This document shows positions 1 to 7,670 of a DNA stretch of 64,000 bases, in pieces. Source of the DNA: Cyclobacteriaceae bacterium. Lineage in GTDB: Bacteria; Bacteroidota; Bacteroidia; Cytophagales; Cyclobacteriaceae. Location: assembly GCA_026989505.1 (NCBI GenBank), contig JALSJF010000068.1, positions 1 through 64,000 on the forward strand, given 5' to 3'. Position 1 is the first letter of the stretch. Every line of letters starts with the position of its first letter. A program made the position numbers and the translations under genes. The notes under the pieces are model-generated. The model was not told where the DNA came from and made no database searches. It saw only the letters and a list, made by a program, of their open reading frames with translations.

Positions 1-362
1 TGCCGCACTGGTCGGGGGGCACTACCATAGGCCAGTGCCTGCAAGCTTTTACCAACGAGTACGGCTATGCCCTGGTGAACAAAAAAACCATCGTTATCAT
101 ATTGAGTGATGGCTGGGACAAAGGCGCACCCGCTGTGATGCGGGAAGCAATGCGGGTTATCCATAAAAACAGCCGCAAAGTTATTTGGCTTAACCCGCTT
201 GCCGGCAGTCCGCAATTTTCGCCTGCCACTACAGGTATGGATGCCGCCCTGCCCTATATCGATGTGCTGGCTTCAGCCCATAACCTGGAAAGCCTGAAAA
301 ATGCCATGGTACACCTGACCAGAAGAAGGAACCTGCTGGCCGGCCCGGCCTTGGCTTATTAA
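1..362 (+). CDS. CoxE-like VWA domain protein, C-terminal part (truncated by window edge)
   Basis: The reading frame is open from base 3 and its start lies outside the window, leaving about 119 residues. The fragment opens with PHWSGGTTIG, which fits the MIDAS threonine segment of a von Willebrand factor A domain, and continues with IILSDGWDKG, the later MIDAS aspartate segment. This pairing is typical of CoxE proteins, which act with a MoxR-type AAA ATPase (CoxD) in maturation of CO-dehydrogenase-like molybdenum enzymes. The CoxS, CoxL, CoxM, CoxG and XdhC genes just downstream support that reading. A CoxD-like ATPase would be expected upstream, outside the window. Metal binding cannot be judged because the first MIDAS motif is missing. 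Confidence 0.75.
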   Translation, partial: PHWSGGTTIGQCLQAFTNEYGYALVNKKTIVIILSDGWDKGAPAVMREAMRVIHKNSRKVIWLNPLAGSPQFSPATTGMDAALPYIDVLASAHNLESLKNAMVHLTRRRNLLAGPALAY

Positions 363-407
363 CCTGAGTTGTAAGGCCATCATTTTAGCTGCCGGCCCTT
401 TCACCCG

Positions 408-459
408 TACCGTCATGCAGCGTGGTGCGTCCGGCCGCCTTTGGCGGGAATGCATCCCC
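408..459 (+). repeat. GTCATGC...GCATCCCC repeat, copy A
   Basis: Starts with TACCGTCATGCAG and ends with GCATCCCC, as does a second copy at 537-578; the middles differ. The ATGC and GCAT ends are complementary, so each copy can form a short hairpin. From memory, related GTCATGCTGAGC...GCATC sequences are scattered between genes in many Bacteroidota genomes. Confidence 0.5.
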
Positions 460-470
460 ATTAGTGGCCA

Positions 471-521
471 ACGCCAGGGGAGGGCCCGCCCTATTTCCCA
501 TGATGTTTCGTTTGGGTAGCC
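471..521 (+). repeat. 51-bp direct repeat, left copy
   Basis: This 51-bp unit begins ACGCCAGGGGAGGGCCCG and ends TTTGGGTAGCC. It recurs at 853-903 with four substitutions and no gaps. The two copies lie in the same orientation, 382 bp apart, and bracket repeat copy B and the multi-hairpin element. Confidence 0.8.
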
Positions 522-536
522 TTCCTCCCCAATAGA

Positions 537-578
537 TACCGTCATGCAGAGCAGAACGTAGTGGAGCGAAGCATCCCC
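537..578 (+). repeat. GTCATGC...GCATCCCC repeat, copy B
   Basis: Shares TACCGTCATGCAG at its left end and GCATCCCC at its right end with copy A (408-459). This copy contains GAGCGAAGCATCC, close to the core of the dispersed intergenic repeat I recall from other Bacteroidota. Confidence 0.5.
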
Positions 579-664
579 CTCGGTAATGCAAAGGTTTACC
601 AACCCTCTACTTCCGGGCCTAAATCCTTCTACCCGGGGTTTGTCCCGGCAATCAGTTGTTCTTT

Positions 665-703
665 AGCCCGAAAAATTCATATGAATTTTTCGCCCACAGG
701 GCT
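665..703 (+). repeat. Perfect 20-bp palindrome with outer stem
   Basis: AAAAATTCAT at 671-680 is followed directly by its reverse complement at 681-690. An outer AGCCC (665-669) can pair with GGGCT (699-703), lengthening the hairpin. It sits at the left edge of the 691-844 element; the corresponding position left of the copy at 19481 is degenerate, so this hairpin may or may not belong to the element. Confidence 0.6.
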
Positions 704-844
704 GATAACCCCGAGCCCTCGGGGCATCAGGTCCTTAGACTCCGCTGAACCGGAGTTTAAAGGGCCTGATGTAATTAACTGACAAACAATCGTTTGTCGG
801 TTAATTTACCTCATTATTCACGATTTTCATGAATAATCCGGGTT
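691..844 (+). repeat. Multi-hairpin dispersed element, copy 1
   Basis: The 154-bp unit runs from CGCCCACAGGGC to CCGGGTT and aligns along its whole length with 19481-19632. It contains four inverted repeats: CCCCGAG/CTCGGGG (709-715 with 718-724); a long arm CATCAGG/CCTGATG (725-731 with 765-771) enclosing CTCCG/CGGAG (740-744 with 751-755) around a CTGAAC loop; a 15-bp stem at 773-787 with 792-806 around an AATC loop, with one G-T pair; and ATTATTCA/TGAATAAT (813-820 with 830-837). No protein-coding frame is apparent. It may be a structured RNA, a small non-autonomous mobile element or a REP-like sequence; the sequence alone does not decide. Confidence 0.75.
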
Positions 845-852
845 AGTAGCCC

Positions 853-903
853 ACGCCAGGGGAGGGCCCGCTCTACTTCCCATGACGTTTCATTTGGGTA
901 GCC
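853..903 (+). repeat. 51-bp direct repeat, right copy
   Basis: Matches 471-521 at 47 of 51 positions without gaps. It starts only eight bases after the end of the multi-hairpin element and 80 bp before the cysteine desulfurase start. Confidence 0.8.
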
Positions 904-983
904 CTGCGCAAGAATAGCTGCCTGTACCAGGGAGGAAAACATAATTTTGTATTTTTAATTTTAGTTGCCAACGTACCGATCGT

Positions 984-2126
984 ATGATTTACCTTGACTA
1001 TAATGCCACTACCCCGGTAGCGCAGGCTGTTCTGGAAGAGATGCTGCCGTACTTCACCACCATGTACGGCAATGCCGCCAGCCGCACCCACCTGGCCGGC
1101 TGGGATGCCCTGGAGGGGGTAAACATTGCCCGTGAGCGCCTGGCCCGGTTTCTCGGGGTTAGTACCGGGGAAATTGTTTTTACCAGCGGGGCCACCGAAG
1201 CGGTGAACCTGGCCATTAAAGGCCTGTATGAAAAACAGCAGCCGGAGGGCAAGCAGCATATTATTACCGCGGCTACCGAGCACAAAGCCGTGCTCGACAC
1301 CTGTCGTTACCTGGAGCAGCACCGCGGGGCTAGCCTCACTTACCTGCCGGTAGATGGCAAAGGCCACATTAACCTTGACGACCTGGAGAAGGCCATTACC
1401 GACAATACCTTAATGGTTGCCCTGATGCAGGTAAACAACGAAACCGGCCTCGTTCATCCGGTGGCCGAAATTGGCCGCATATGCCACCAGCACGGGGTGG
1501 CCTTTTTTTGTGATGCTACCCAGGCAGCAGGTAAGATACCGCTGCAGCCGGCCCGGGAGGGCATAACTTTGATGGCCTTGTCGGCCCACAAAATGTATGG
1601 TCCCAAGGGGGTAGGGGCCTTGTATGTAGCCCGGGATACAGACCTGATGGAGCAACTGCACGGGGGTGGGCATGAACGAAAAAGGCGTTCCGGCACACTG
1701 AATGTGCCCGGGATTGTGGGGTTGGGCAAAGCGGCCGAACTGGCTGCTGCCGGTGGCGAAAAAGATACCACCCGGCTCATGCTGCTGCGCAACCGGCTGG
1801 AAAAGGCCCTGATGCGGACACTGGCAGAAGTAGTGGTAAATGGCGATGCCACTAACCGGGTGGCCCATGTGAGCAACCTGCACCTTAAAGGGGTAGAAGC
1901 CGAGAAACTTATGCTGGCCCTGGGTAACCACGTGGCTATCTCATCCGGAGCGGCCTGTACCTCGGCTGCCATCCTGCCTTCCCATGTACTTAAAGCCATG
2001 GGGCTGACCGATGAAGAAGCCTTGTCTTCAATAAGAATTAGCTTAGGGCGGCTTACCACCGAAGCCGAAATTGACCAGGCCGCTGAAAAGATCATCGAGG
2101 CGGCAGCCCGGATCCGGAATAGCTGA
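984..2126 (+). CDS. Cysteine desulfurase, NifS/IscS family
   Basis: A PLP enzyme of 380 residues that takes sulfur from L-cysteine as a protein-bound persulfide and releases alanine. Visible hallmarks are the N-terminal YLDYNATTP, the TEHKAVLDTC histidine segment (about 98-107), LSAHKMYGPKG with the PLP lysine near K203, and SGAACTSAAILPSHVL with the catalytic cysteine near C325. Length is normal for the family. It lies inside a molybdenum hydroxylase locus, 9 bp from the convergent xdhC gene, rather than with Fe-S assembly (suf/isc) genes. I therefore infer that it supplies sulfur for the terminal sulfido ligand of the molybdenum cofactor, as proposed for desulfurases beside xanthine dehydrogenase genes. 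A housekeeping Fe-S role cannot be excluded. Confidence 0.93.
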   Translation: MIYLDYNATTPVAQAVLEEMLPYFTTMYGNAASRTHLAGWDALEGVNIARERLARFLGVSTGEIVFTSGATEAVNLAIKGLYEKQQPEGKQHIITAATEHKAVLDTCRYLEQHRGASLTYLPVDGKGHINLDDLEKAITDNTLMVALMQVNNETGLVHPVAEIGRICHQHGVAFFCDATQAAGKIPLQPAREGITLMALSAHKMYGPKGVGALYVARDTDLMEQLHGGGHERKRRSGTLNVPGIVGLGKAAELAAAGGEKDTTRLMLLRNRLEKALMRTLAEVVVNGDATNRVAHVSNLHLKGVEAEKLMLALGNHVAISSGAACTSAAILPSHVLKAMGLTDEEALSSIRISLGRLTTEAEIDQAAEKIIEAAARIRNS

Positions 2127-2134
2127 ACCGGCAC

Positions 2135-3202
2135 CTATGCCCGCGCATGGATGGGGCCTTCCTTATCCCGTAAAACCCCGCCCTGTTTGCCGGTGAAATG
2201 TGCCCTTATTTCGGCCAGTACGGCCAACGCAATTTCCTCCGGGGTGGTGGCGCCTATATCAAGCCCCACCGGGTTATACAGCCGGTTTAATTCCCTTTCA
2301 CTAATTTGCCGGCCGTTATGCCTTAGCTCGGCCAGGGTTTTCTCCCTGCGCTTACGGGGCCCCAGCATGCCGATGTAGGGTACCTGGCTGTCAAAAGCCC
2401 GCAGCAGGTTGTTCTTGTCGGTTTCGTAGTCATGCGCCATCAGCACAAAGGCCGTATAGGGGTCAACCGGTATGGGGGCGTTTTTGTCGTATATATGCTG
2501 GCACAGGGCCTTCATCTTGGCGGTAACTGCGGCCGGGCCGGCTGCTACGGCCATGTTCCAGCCCAGTTCGTTGCCGATCTGCAAAAGCGGGTAGATATCA
2601 TAGCCGCTGCCCAGTAGTACCACATTGATGGCCGGCTGCAGGATCTCGATGAAAACCTCCAGGTCGTCATACTTTTTTACCACCGATTGGCCTGACGCCA
2701 GGGCCGCCCGTGCATCGGTTTTGGCGGCAGCGGGCAAGGGCAGGTTGTCCTCGTAGCGGAACATGCTGCCGGGGGTGAACGTGGTGCTGCCGGAACGGAT
2801 AACCGTGAGCAAACAGAGGTCTTCGCGGGTATCGGCACAGGCTTCCAGCACGTTTACCGGGTTGTTGGGGTCAGCCGGGTCAATGGGCGACAGCAGCACA
2901 TCGATTACCCCTTCGCAACCCAGGCCCACACCTATCTGCTCTTCGTCATTATTGGTGGTGTCGTAGCGTACCAGGTCAACCCGGTTGCGGGCTATGCAGT
3001 GGTTGGCCTTGCGCAGGGCATCACCTTCGAGGCAGCCCCCGCTGATACCCCCTGTCCATACGCCATTGTCCTGGATAAGCATCCTGGCGCCCGCCCTCCG
3101 GTAAGAAGAGCCCGCCACATTTACCACTGTCGCCAGCGCCACTTTGTGGGTGGCGGTATCGATTTGCCGGTACAACCGGATAATGTCTTTTATTTCCTTC
3201 AT
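2135..3202 (-). CDS. XdhC/CoxF family molybdenum-cofactor maturation factor
   Basis: The 355-residue protein has the N-terminal XdhC/CoxI motif GSSYRRAGARM (about 31-41) followed by GGISGGCLEGD (about 51-61), then a C-terminal XdhC Rossmann-like half beginning near NVVLLGSGYDIYPL. Members bind the Mo-molybdopterin cofactor, promote its sulfuration by a cysteine desulfurase and deliver it to the apo-enzyme. The order here is desulfurase (+), xdhC (-), coxG (+), so xdhC needs its own promoter; reading its strand, TAAATTTG at 3228-3235 matches the Bacteroidota -7 box. Named CoxF in CO-dehydrogenase clusters and XdhC in xanthine dehydrogenase clusters; the substrate enzyme here is presumably the neighbouring CoxSLM. 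Confidence 0.9.
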   Translation of the reverse strand: MKEIKDIIRLYRQIDTATHKVALATVVNVAGSSYRRAGARMLIQDNGVWTGGISGGCLEGDALRKANHCIARNRVDLVRYDTTNNDEEQIGVGLGCEGVIDVLLSPIDPADPNNPVNVLEACADTREDLCLLTVIRSGSTTFTPGSMFRYEDNLPLPAAAKTDARAALASGQSVVKKYDDLEVFIEILQPAINVVLLGSGYDIYPLLQIGNELGWNMAVAAGPAAVTAKMKALCQHIYDKNAPIPVDPYTAFVLMAHDYETDKNNLLRAFDSQVPYIGMLGPRKRREKTLAELRHNGRQISERELNRLYNPVGLDIGATTPEEIALAVLAEIRAHFTGKQGGVLRDKEGPIHARA

Positions 3203-3227
3203 GCTAATTGGCTTATTGCCGCCTGTA

Positions 3228-3235
3228 CAAATTTA
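3228..3235 (-). promoter_or_regulatory. Candidate -7 box for xdhC
   Basis: On the minus strand this reads TAAATTTG, an exact match to TAnnTTTG, about 26 bp before the xdhC start. No clear -33 TTTG lies at the right distance, so this is a half-site prediction. Confidence 0.35.
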
Positions 3236-3356
3236 AGTGGATTTATGGATAAATGTTAACCCGAATTATTTCCTGCCATTAGGCATCCTGTTGTTTTTTT
3301 ATTAAATTGGCAAACTAACCCCGGTGGGATTGGTTAACAAACATCCTGATTAGGTA

Positions 3357-3797
3357 ATGAAGATAAGCGGTAAACATATTATCGAGGCACCCGTTGAGGC
3401 CGTATGGCAAAAAATCCTCGACCCGGCTGTGCTGGAACGGGTAACCCCGGGAATAGATCAGTTAGAAAAGCTGGCAGCAGACCGTTACAAAGCCATAGCC
3501 GATATCCGCATGGGGCCGGTTAAAGGCCGGTTTACCGGGAGCCTGGCTATTGAAGATAAAGTAGCGCCTGAAAGTTGCACCATCGTCCTTGACCAAAAGA
3601 GCAAAATAGGTAATGTAAAAGCTAGCATAACCCTGAAATTGGTACCGTTGGCCGACCACCAAACGGCAGTGGGTTACACAGGGGAGGCCCGGATGTCGGG
3701 CATGCTGGCGCGTATGGGGCAAAGGCTGCTTGGCGGGGTGGTAAGCACCCTGGCGAAGCAGTTTTTCAGTGCTTTTGAGAAAGAAGTAAACGGCTAA
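3357..3797 (+). CDS. CoxG-like SRPBCC family protein
   Basis: The 146-residue protein starts MKISGKHIIEAPVEAVWQKI, the standard opening of the CoxG (carbon monoxide dehydrogenase subunit G) branch of the START/SRPBCC fold. The segments LERVTPGIDQLEKL and DIRMGPVKGRFTGS are also typical. CoxG has been linked to membrane attachment or quinone-dependent electron transfer of CO dehydrogenase in other bacteria. It ends with GMLARMGQRLLGGVVSTLAKQFF, an amphipathic helix. It lies 69 bp before coxS on the same strand and is probably co-transcribed with coxSLM. The assignment to the family is firm; its exact role in form II loci is not established. Confidence 0.88.
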   Translation: MKISGKHIIEAPVEAVWQKILDPAVLERVTPGIDQLEKLAADRYKAIADIRMGPVKGRFTGSLAIEDKVAPESCTIVLDQKSKIGNVKASITLKLVPLADHQTAVGYTGEARMSGMLARMGQRLLGGVVSTLAKQFFSAFEKEVNG

Positions 3798-3866
3798 GAA
3801 CAGGCCCCGATTGATGAATATAACGAACCTGAACCATAAATAAATTTCTTATCAAACTACAAGATT

Positions 3867-4328
3867 ATGCGTGTAACATTAACAGTCAATGGCAAGCCGT
3901 ATTCCGATGATTTGGAGCCGCGCACTTTGCTGGCCCACTATCTGCGGGATACGCTCAACCTTACGGGTACCCACGTGGGGTGCGACACCAGCAATTGTGG
4001 TGCCTGCACTATTCTTATGGATGGCAAAGCGGTAAAATCCTGTACTATCCTGGCCGTACAGGCCGATGGCAGTGAGATTACCACCATCGAGGGTATGGCC
4101 AACGGAGGTGAACTGCACCCCATTCAGCAGGCTTTTAAAGAAAATCATGGCTTGCAATGTGGGTTTTGCACCCCGGGCATGGTGATGACGGCTGCCGACA
4201 TTCTGCAAAATAACCCCAACCCTACCGAACAGGAGGTGCGGCACGGATTGGAAGGTAATTTCTGCCGGTGTACCGGTTATCACAATATTGTTAAGTCAGT
4301 TCTTCATGCCTCCGAACTAATAAAATAA
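3867..4328 (+). CDS. coxS: Aerobic CO-dehydrogenase-like small subunit, 2x[2Fe-2S]
   Basis: This 153-residue protein has both iron-sulfur sites of the molybdenum hydroxylase small subunit. The N-terminal plant-ferredoxin-type cluster is at C39, C44, C47 and C59 ([11 protein letters not shown]...KSC). The C-terminal helical cluster is at C98, C101, C133 and C135 (QCGFCTPG and NFCRCTGY). It passes electrons from the Mo site of CoxL to the FAD of CoxM. Length and spacing are those of CoxS/CutS proteins. It is followed by coxL after 6 bp and coxM after a further 12 bp, giving the S-L-M order I associate with form II loci; form I is M-S-L. Confidence 0.93.
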   Translation: MRVTLTVNGKPYSDDLEPRTLLAHYLRDTLNLTGTHVGCDTSNCGACTILMDGKAVKSCTILAVQADGSEITTIEGMANGGELHPIQQAFKENHGLQCGFCTPGMVMTAADILQNNPNPTEQEVRHGLEGNFCRCTGYHNIVKSVLHASELIK

Positions 4329-4334
4329 CTCGCT

Positions 4335-6704
4335 ATGGAAACGTATATAGGAAAACCAATAAAGCGCAGGGAAGACAACCGTTTTCTCACGGGTAAGGGA
4401 AGATATACCGATGATATTAAACTGCCGGGAATGTGCCATGCAGCTTTTGTCAGAAGCCCTTATGCGCATGCAAAAATTTTACGTATTAACACCGAAGCAG
4501 CCCGAAATGCCGAAGGTGTGGTAACAGTGTTTACCGCAGCCGATGGCCCCGGTGACTTCGGGGTGCCCTGTGGCTGGCAGGTTAATTTTAAAAACGGGGA
4601 TACAATGCGCGAACCGCAACACCCCTTGCTGGCCAAAGATAAGGTGCGGCACCTCGGTGAGCCCGTGGCCGTGGTGATAGCCGCAACCATGGCCCTGGCC
4701 AGGGATGCAGCCGAATTGGTAGAAGTGGACTATGAAGAACTGCCCGCAGTTACCAACCCGCAGGAAGCTATGGCAGCCGGGGCACCCCTGGTGCATGATG
4801 CATGGGAGGACAATGCCGCTTTCGACTGGTGTATCGGCAACGACCGGGCCGAAGTAGAGGCAGCCCTCAAAGATGCCTATCACGTTACCGAACTCGAGTT
4901 TGTTAACCAGCGGCTGGCACCCAATGCCATTGAGCCGCGCAGCTACATTGCCGACTATGATGTAAATGCCGATAAGTGGACCCTGTACTCCAGCACTCAG
5001 AACCCCCACCTGATCAGGCTGCTGCTCTGTGCCTTTGCCCTCGGCATCCCCGAACACAAGGTGCGGGTGGTATCGTATGATGTAGGCGGTGGCTTCGGCA
5101 GCAAGATTTACCACTATACCGAGGAAGCCTTGCTGATCTGGGCGACTAAAGAAATAGGCCGGCCGGTGAAGTGGACAGCCGACCGCAGCGAGGCCTTCCT
5201 CACCGATGCCCATGGCCGTGACCATGTAGTGAAATCGAAGATGGGGTTCGATAAGGACGGCAAGATCGTGGCCCACCTTACCGATGAGTACTGTGCCATG
5301 GGCGCTTACTTGTCAACGTTTGCCCCCGCCATACCTACCTATTTGCACGGCACCCTGTTCCAGGGGCTCTATACCACGCCACTCATTCACCTGAATGTAG
5401 TGGCCCCCTTTACCCATACCGTGCCCGTTGATGCTTACCGCGGGGCCGGACGCCCGGAGGCTACCTATTTAATTGAGCGGTTGGTTTCCAAGGCAGCCAA
5501 AGAAATGGGTATAGACCCGGCCGAAATCCGTTTTAAAAACTTCATCCCAGCGTTTGACGGGGTCAAGCAGCCCGGCTATCAAACCCAGGTAGCCTTGCAG
5601 TACGACAGCGGTAATTATGCCCCCACACTGGAGAAAGCCCTCGAAATTGTGGACTATAAAGGTTTCCGCCAGGAGCAGGCAGAGGCCCGCAAGCAGGGCA
5701 AGTTGCTGGGTATCGGTATCTCCACCTGGATTGAGGGCTGCGGCATTGCGCCCTCGGCAGTGGTAGGCGCCCTCGGTGCCCGGGCCGGGCTTTATGAGGT
5801 AGGCCATGTGCGCGTGCAGCCCACCGGTAAGGTAACGGTGTTTACCGGCACCCACTCGCACGGCCAGGGCCATGAAACCGTTTTCGCCCAGTTTGTGGCC
5901 GACCGCCTCGGCATTCCCATTGAAGATGTGGATATAGCCCATGGCGACACCAATGAAGTGGCCTTTGGCATGGGCACCTACGGCTCACGCTCGCTGGCAG
6001 TGGGTGGCTCCGCCATTGTGAAAAGTATTGACAAAGTGTTGGAAAAAGGCGCCAAAATTGCCGCTCACAAACTCGAAGCTGCAGTGGAGGATATTGAATA
6101 TGCCCAGGGTAAATGGACGGTGAAGGGCACCGATAAGTCCATCAGCTTTGGTGATGTTTCACTTACCGCTTACGTACCGCACGATTACCCCGAAGGGTTG
6201 GAACCGGGACTTGATTTTTCCAGTTTTTACGATCCGGCCAATTTTACCTTCCCCTTCGGTACACACATAGCCATAGTGGAAGTAAACGCTGATACGGGCA
6301 AGGTTACCCTTAAGCGCTTTGTAGCCGTAGATGACGTGGGTAATGTAATGAACCCCATGATTGTAGATGGCCAGATTCATGGCGGTGTGGTGCAAGGCAT
6401 TGGCCAGGCCTTGCTCGAAGAAGTGGTTTACGATGACCATGGGCAAATGTTAACCGGCTCGTATATGGACTACGCCATGCCCCGGGCAGATGATTTGCCT
6501 TTTATTGAGACCGACCGGACGGTAACACCTTGTCCGCATAACCCGCTGGGGGCCAAAGGTGCCGGGGAAGCGGGTACCATCGGGGCTACCCCGGCTGTGG
6601 TGAATGCGGTGGTGGATGCCCTGCACCACCTGGGCGTGGATGATATTCAGATGCCGTTAACCCCGCAGCGTGTTTGGGCGGCTATGCAAAATGTTCAACG
6701 TTAA
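4335..6704 (+). CDS. coxL: CO-dehydrogenase-like molybdenum hydroxylase large subunit, form II
   Basis: A 789-residue catalytic subunit of the xanthine oxidase family. The N-terminal hammerhead domain ([20 protein letters not shown]) is followed by two molybdopterin-binding domains with GGGFGSK (251-257) and the active-site loop AYRGAGR (367-373). The C-terminal [13 protein letters not shown] provides the conserved base, about E745. Form I enzymes proven to oxidise CO carry AYXCSFR with a copper-ligating cysteine; that cysteine is absent here, so this is form II. Form II proteins are often annotated as CO dehydrogenases, but their substrate is usually unknown and may be another small carbonyl compound or heterocycle. 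Membership is certain; activity on CO is doubtful. Confidence 0.93.
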   Translation: METYIGKPIKRREDNRFLTGKGRYTDDIKLPGMCHAAFVRSPYAHAKILRINTEAARNAEGVVTVFTAADGPGDFGVPCGWQVNFKNGDTMREPQHPLLAKDKVRHLGEPVAVVIAATMALARDAAELVEVDYEELPAVTNPQEAMAAGAPLVHDAWEDNAAFDWCIGNDRAEVEAALKDAYHVTELEFVNQRLAPNAIEPRSYIADYDVNADKWTLYSSTQNPHLIRLLLCAFALGIPEHKVRVVSYDVGGGFGSKIYHYTEEALLIWATKEIGRPVKWTADRSEAFLTDAHGRDHVVKSKMGFDKDGKIVAHLTDEYCAMGAYLSTFAPAIPTYLHGTLFQGLYTTPLIHLNVVAPFTHTVPVDAYRGAGRPEATYLIERLVSKAAKEMGIDPAEIRFKNFIPAFDGVKQPGYQTQVALQYDSGNYAPTLEKALEIVDYKGFRQEQAEARKQGKLLGIGISTWIEGCGIAPSAVVGALGARAGLYEVGHVRVQPTGKVTVFTGTHSHGQGHETVFAQFVADRLGIPIEDVDIAHGDTNEVAFGMGTYGSRSLAVGGSAIVKSIDKVLEKGAKIAAHKLEAAVEDIEYAQGKWTVKGTDKSISFGDVSLTAYVPHDYPEGLEPGLDFSSFYDPANFTFPFGTHIAIVEVNADTGKVTLKRFVAVDDVGNVMNPMIVDGQIHGGVVQGIGQALLEEVVYDDHGQMLTGSYMDYAMPRADDLPFIETDRTVTPCPHNPLGAKGAGEAGTIGATPAVVNAVVDALHHLGVDDIQMPLTPQRVWAAMQNVQR

Positions 6705-6716
6705 ACAATTGGAATT

Positions 6717-7517
6717 ATGATACCTGCAAAATTTGACTATATAAAAGCAACTTCGCTGGACCAGGCCATAGAACTGCTGGCCAAACACGGGTTCGATGCC
6801 AAAGTGGTGGCGGGAGGCCACAGCCTTATCCCGGCCATGAAATTAAGGCTGAACCGCCCCGCGGTCCTGATTGATATCAAGGGTATTGAAGGGCTGGACG
6901 GAATCACCGAAGAAGGTGGCCACATAGTTGTGGGCGCTAACTGTACCCATAACCAGATTGCCTCTTCGGAGTTGGTTAATCAGCATGTGGGAATTCTGGC
7001 CACCACGGCCAGAACCATTGGCGATGTTCAGGTGCGCAACAAGGGCACTATTGGCGGCAGCCTGGCCCATGCCGACCCTGCGGCCGACTACCCGGCTACC
7101 GTGCTGGCCTGCGAGGCCATTATAGAGGTGTTGGGCAGTAACGGCCAAAGGAGTATTCCTGCTGTCGATTTTTTCACCGGCATGTTTACCACGGCCCTGG
7201 AGGATGATGAAATCATTACTGCGGTGCGTTTTCCCAAAGTAGCCGATGGTAATTACCAGAAGTTCTATCAGTCGGCCTCGCGGTTTGCTGTGGTAGGCGT
7301 GGCTACGGTTAAAAACGGCTCTTCCGTAAAAGTGGGTATTACCGGAGTGAGCGACAGCCCTTACCGGGCAACGGCTGTGGAGCAGGCGTATGATGGTACT
7401 GGTTCGGCAGCCGAACATGCCGTGGATGGTGTTGACGTAATGAGTGATCATTTTGCCAATGCCGAATACCGGGCCCACCTTGCTAAAGTAATGGTGAAAA
7501 AAGGGCTGGAAGGGTAA
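6717..7517 (+). CDS. coxM: CO-dehydrogenase-like medium subunit, FAD-binding
   Basis: This 266-residue flavoprotein completes the heterotrimer. VAGGHSLIPAMKLRL (AGGHS at 32-36) and NKGTIGGSLAHADPAADYP (109-127) are the two FAD-binding signatures of the family. The C-terminal third corresponds to the CO_deh_flav_C domain. It would accept electrons from CoxS and reduce the external acceptor. It is the last gene of the coxG-S-L-M run; a strong hairpin terminator begins 31 bp after its stop codon. Confidence 0.92.
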   Translation: MIPAKFDYIKATSLDQAIELLAKHGFDAKVVAGGHSLIPAMKLRLNRPAVLIDIKGIEGLDGITEEGGHIVVGANCTHNQIASSELVNQHVGILATTARTIGDVQVRNKGTIGGSLAHADPAADYPATVLACEAIIEVLGSNGQRSIPAVDFFTGMFTTALEDDEIITAVRFPKVADGNYQKFYQSASRFAVVGVATVKNGSSVKVGITGVSDSPYRATAVEQAYDGTGSAAEHAVDGVDVMSDHFANAEYRAHLAKVMVKKGLEG

Positions 7518-7547
7518 AAGCTACCCATCCCTTTTTGGGCTAATGCC

Positions 7548-7598
7548 AAAAGGCACCGGCAACGGGGTAACCTGCCCTGCGATGCCGGTGCCTTTTTT
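7548..7598 (+). terminator. Rho-independent terminator after coxM
   Basis: AAAAGGCACCGGCA (7548-7561) pairs with TGCCGGTGCC plus TTTT at 7583-7596; the run of six T ends at 7598. The 21-nt loop is partly self-complementary. The A-rich left arm lets it act in both directions, but the only gene ending here is coxM. Confidence 0.85.
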
Positions 7599-7670
7599 GG
7601 TGCACAAGTATCCGCAGCGATGGTTTCCCTTAGCTGAAAAATTCAGATATTAGCAGCCTGAACAGAAACT

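Larger units (their letters stand above)
363..983. other. Repeat-rich intergenic region between coxE and the cysteine desulfurase
   Basis: No convincing gene lies here; open frames are short, overlap repeats and have no recognisable product. The stretch holds two copies of a GTCATGCAG...GCATCCCC element (408-459 and 537-578), two near-identical 51-bp direct repeats (471-521 and 853-903), a perfect AT-rich palindrome (671-690) and one copy of a multi-hairpin element (691-844). Near its right end a TAATTTTG box (942-949) matches the Bacteroidota -7 promoter consensus and could start transcription of the desulfurase gene at 984; I see no matching -33 TTTG. Confidence 0.7.

Noticed and set aside
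561-782. Open frame of 73 codons in the coxE-desulfurase gap
   Set aside because: It runs through the repeat copies and hairpins, has no recognisable domain, and the corresponding part of repeat copy 2 does not keep the frame.
691-844. Reading the multi-hairpin element as a riboswitch for the cysteine desulfurase gene
   Set aside because: It lies about 140 bp before the gene with another repeat and a promoter-like box in between, and other copies sit between convergent genes, so a cis role for this gene is not supported.
471-903. Insertion sequence flanked by long repeats
   Set aside because: The bracketing repeats are direct, not inverted, and the interval encodes no transposase.
4479-5276. 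265-codon minus-strand frame opposite coxL
   Set aside because: It is fully covered by coxL, whose motifs are unmistakable, and has no domain of its own.
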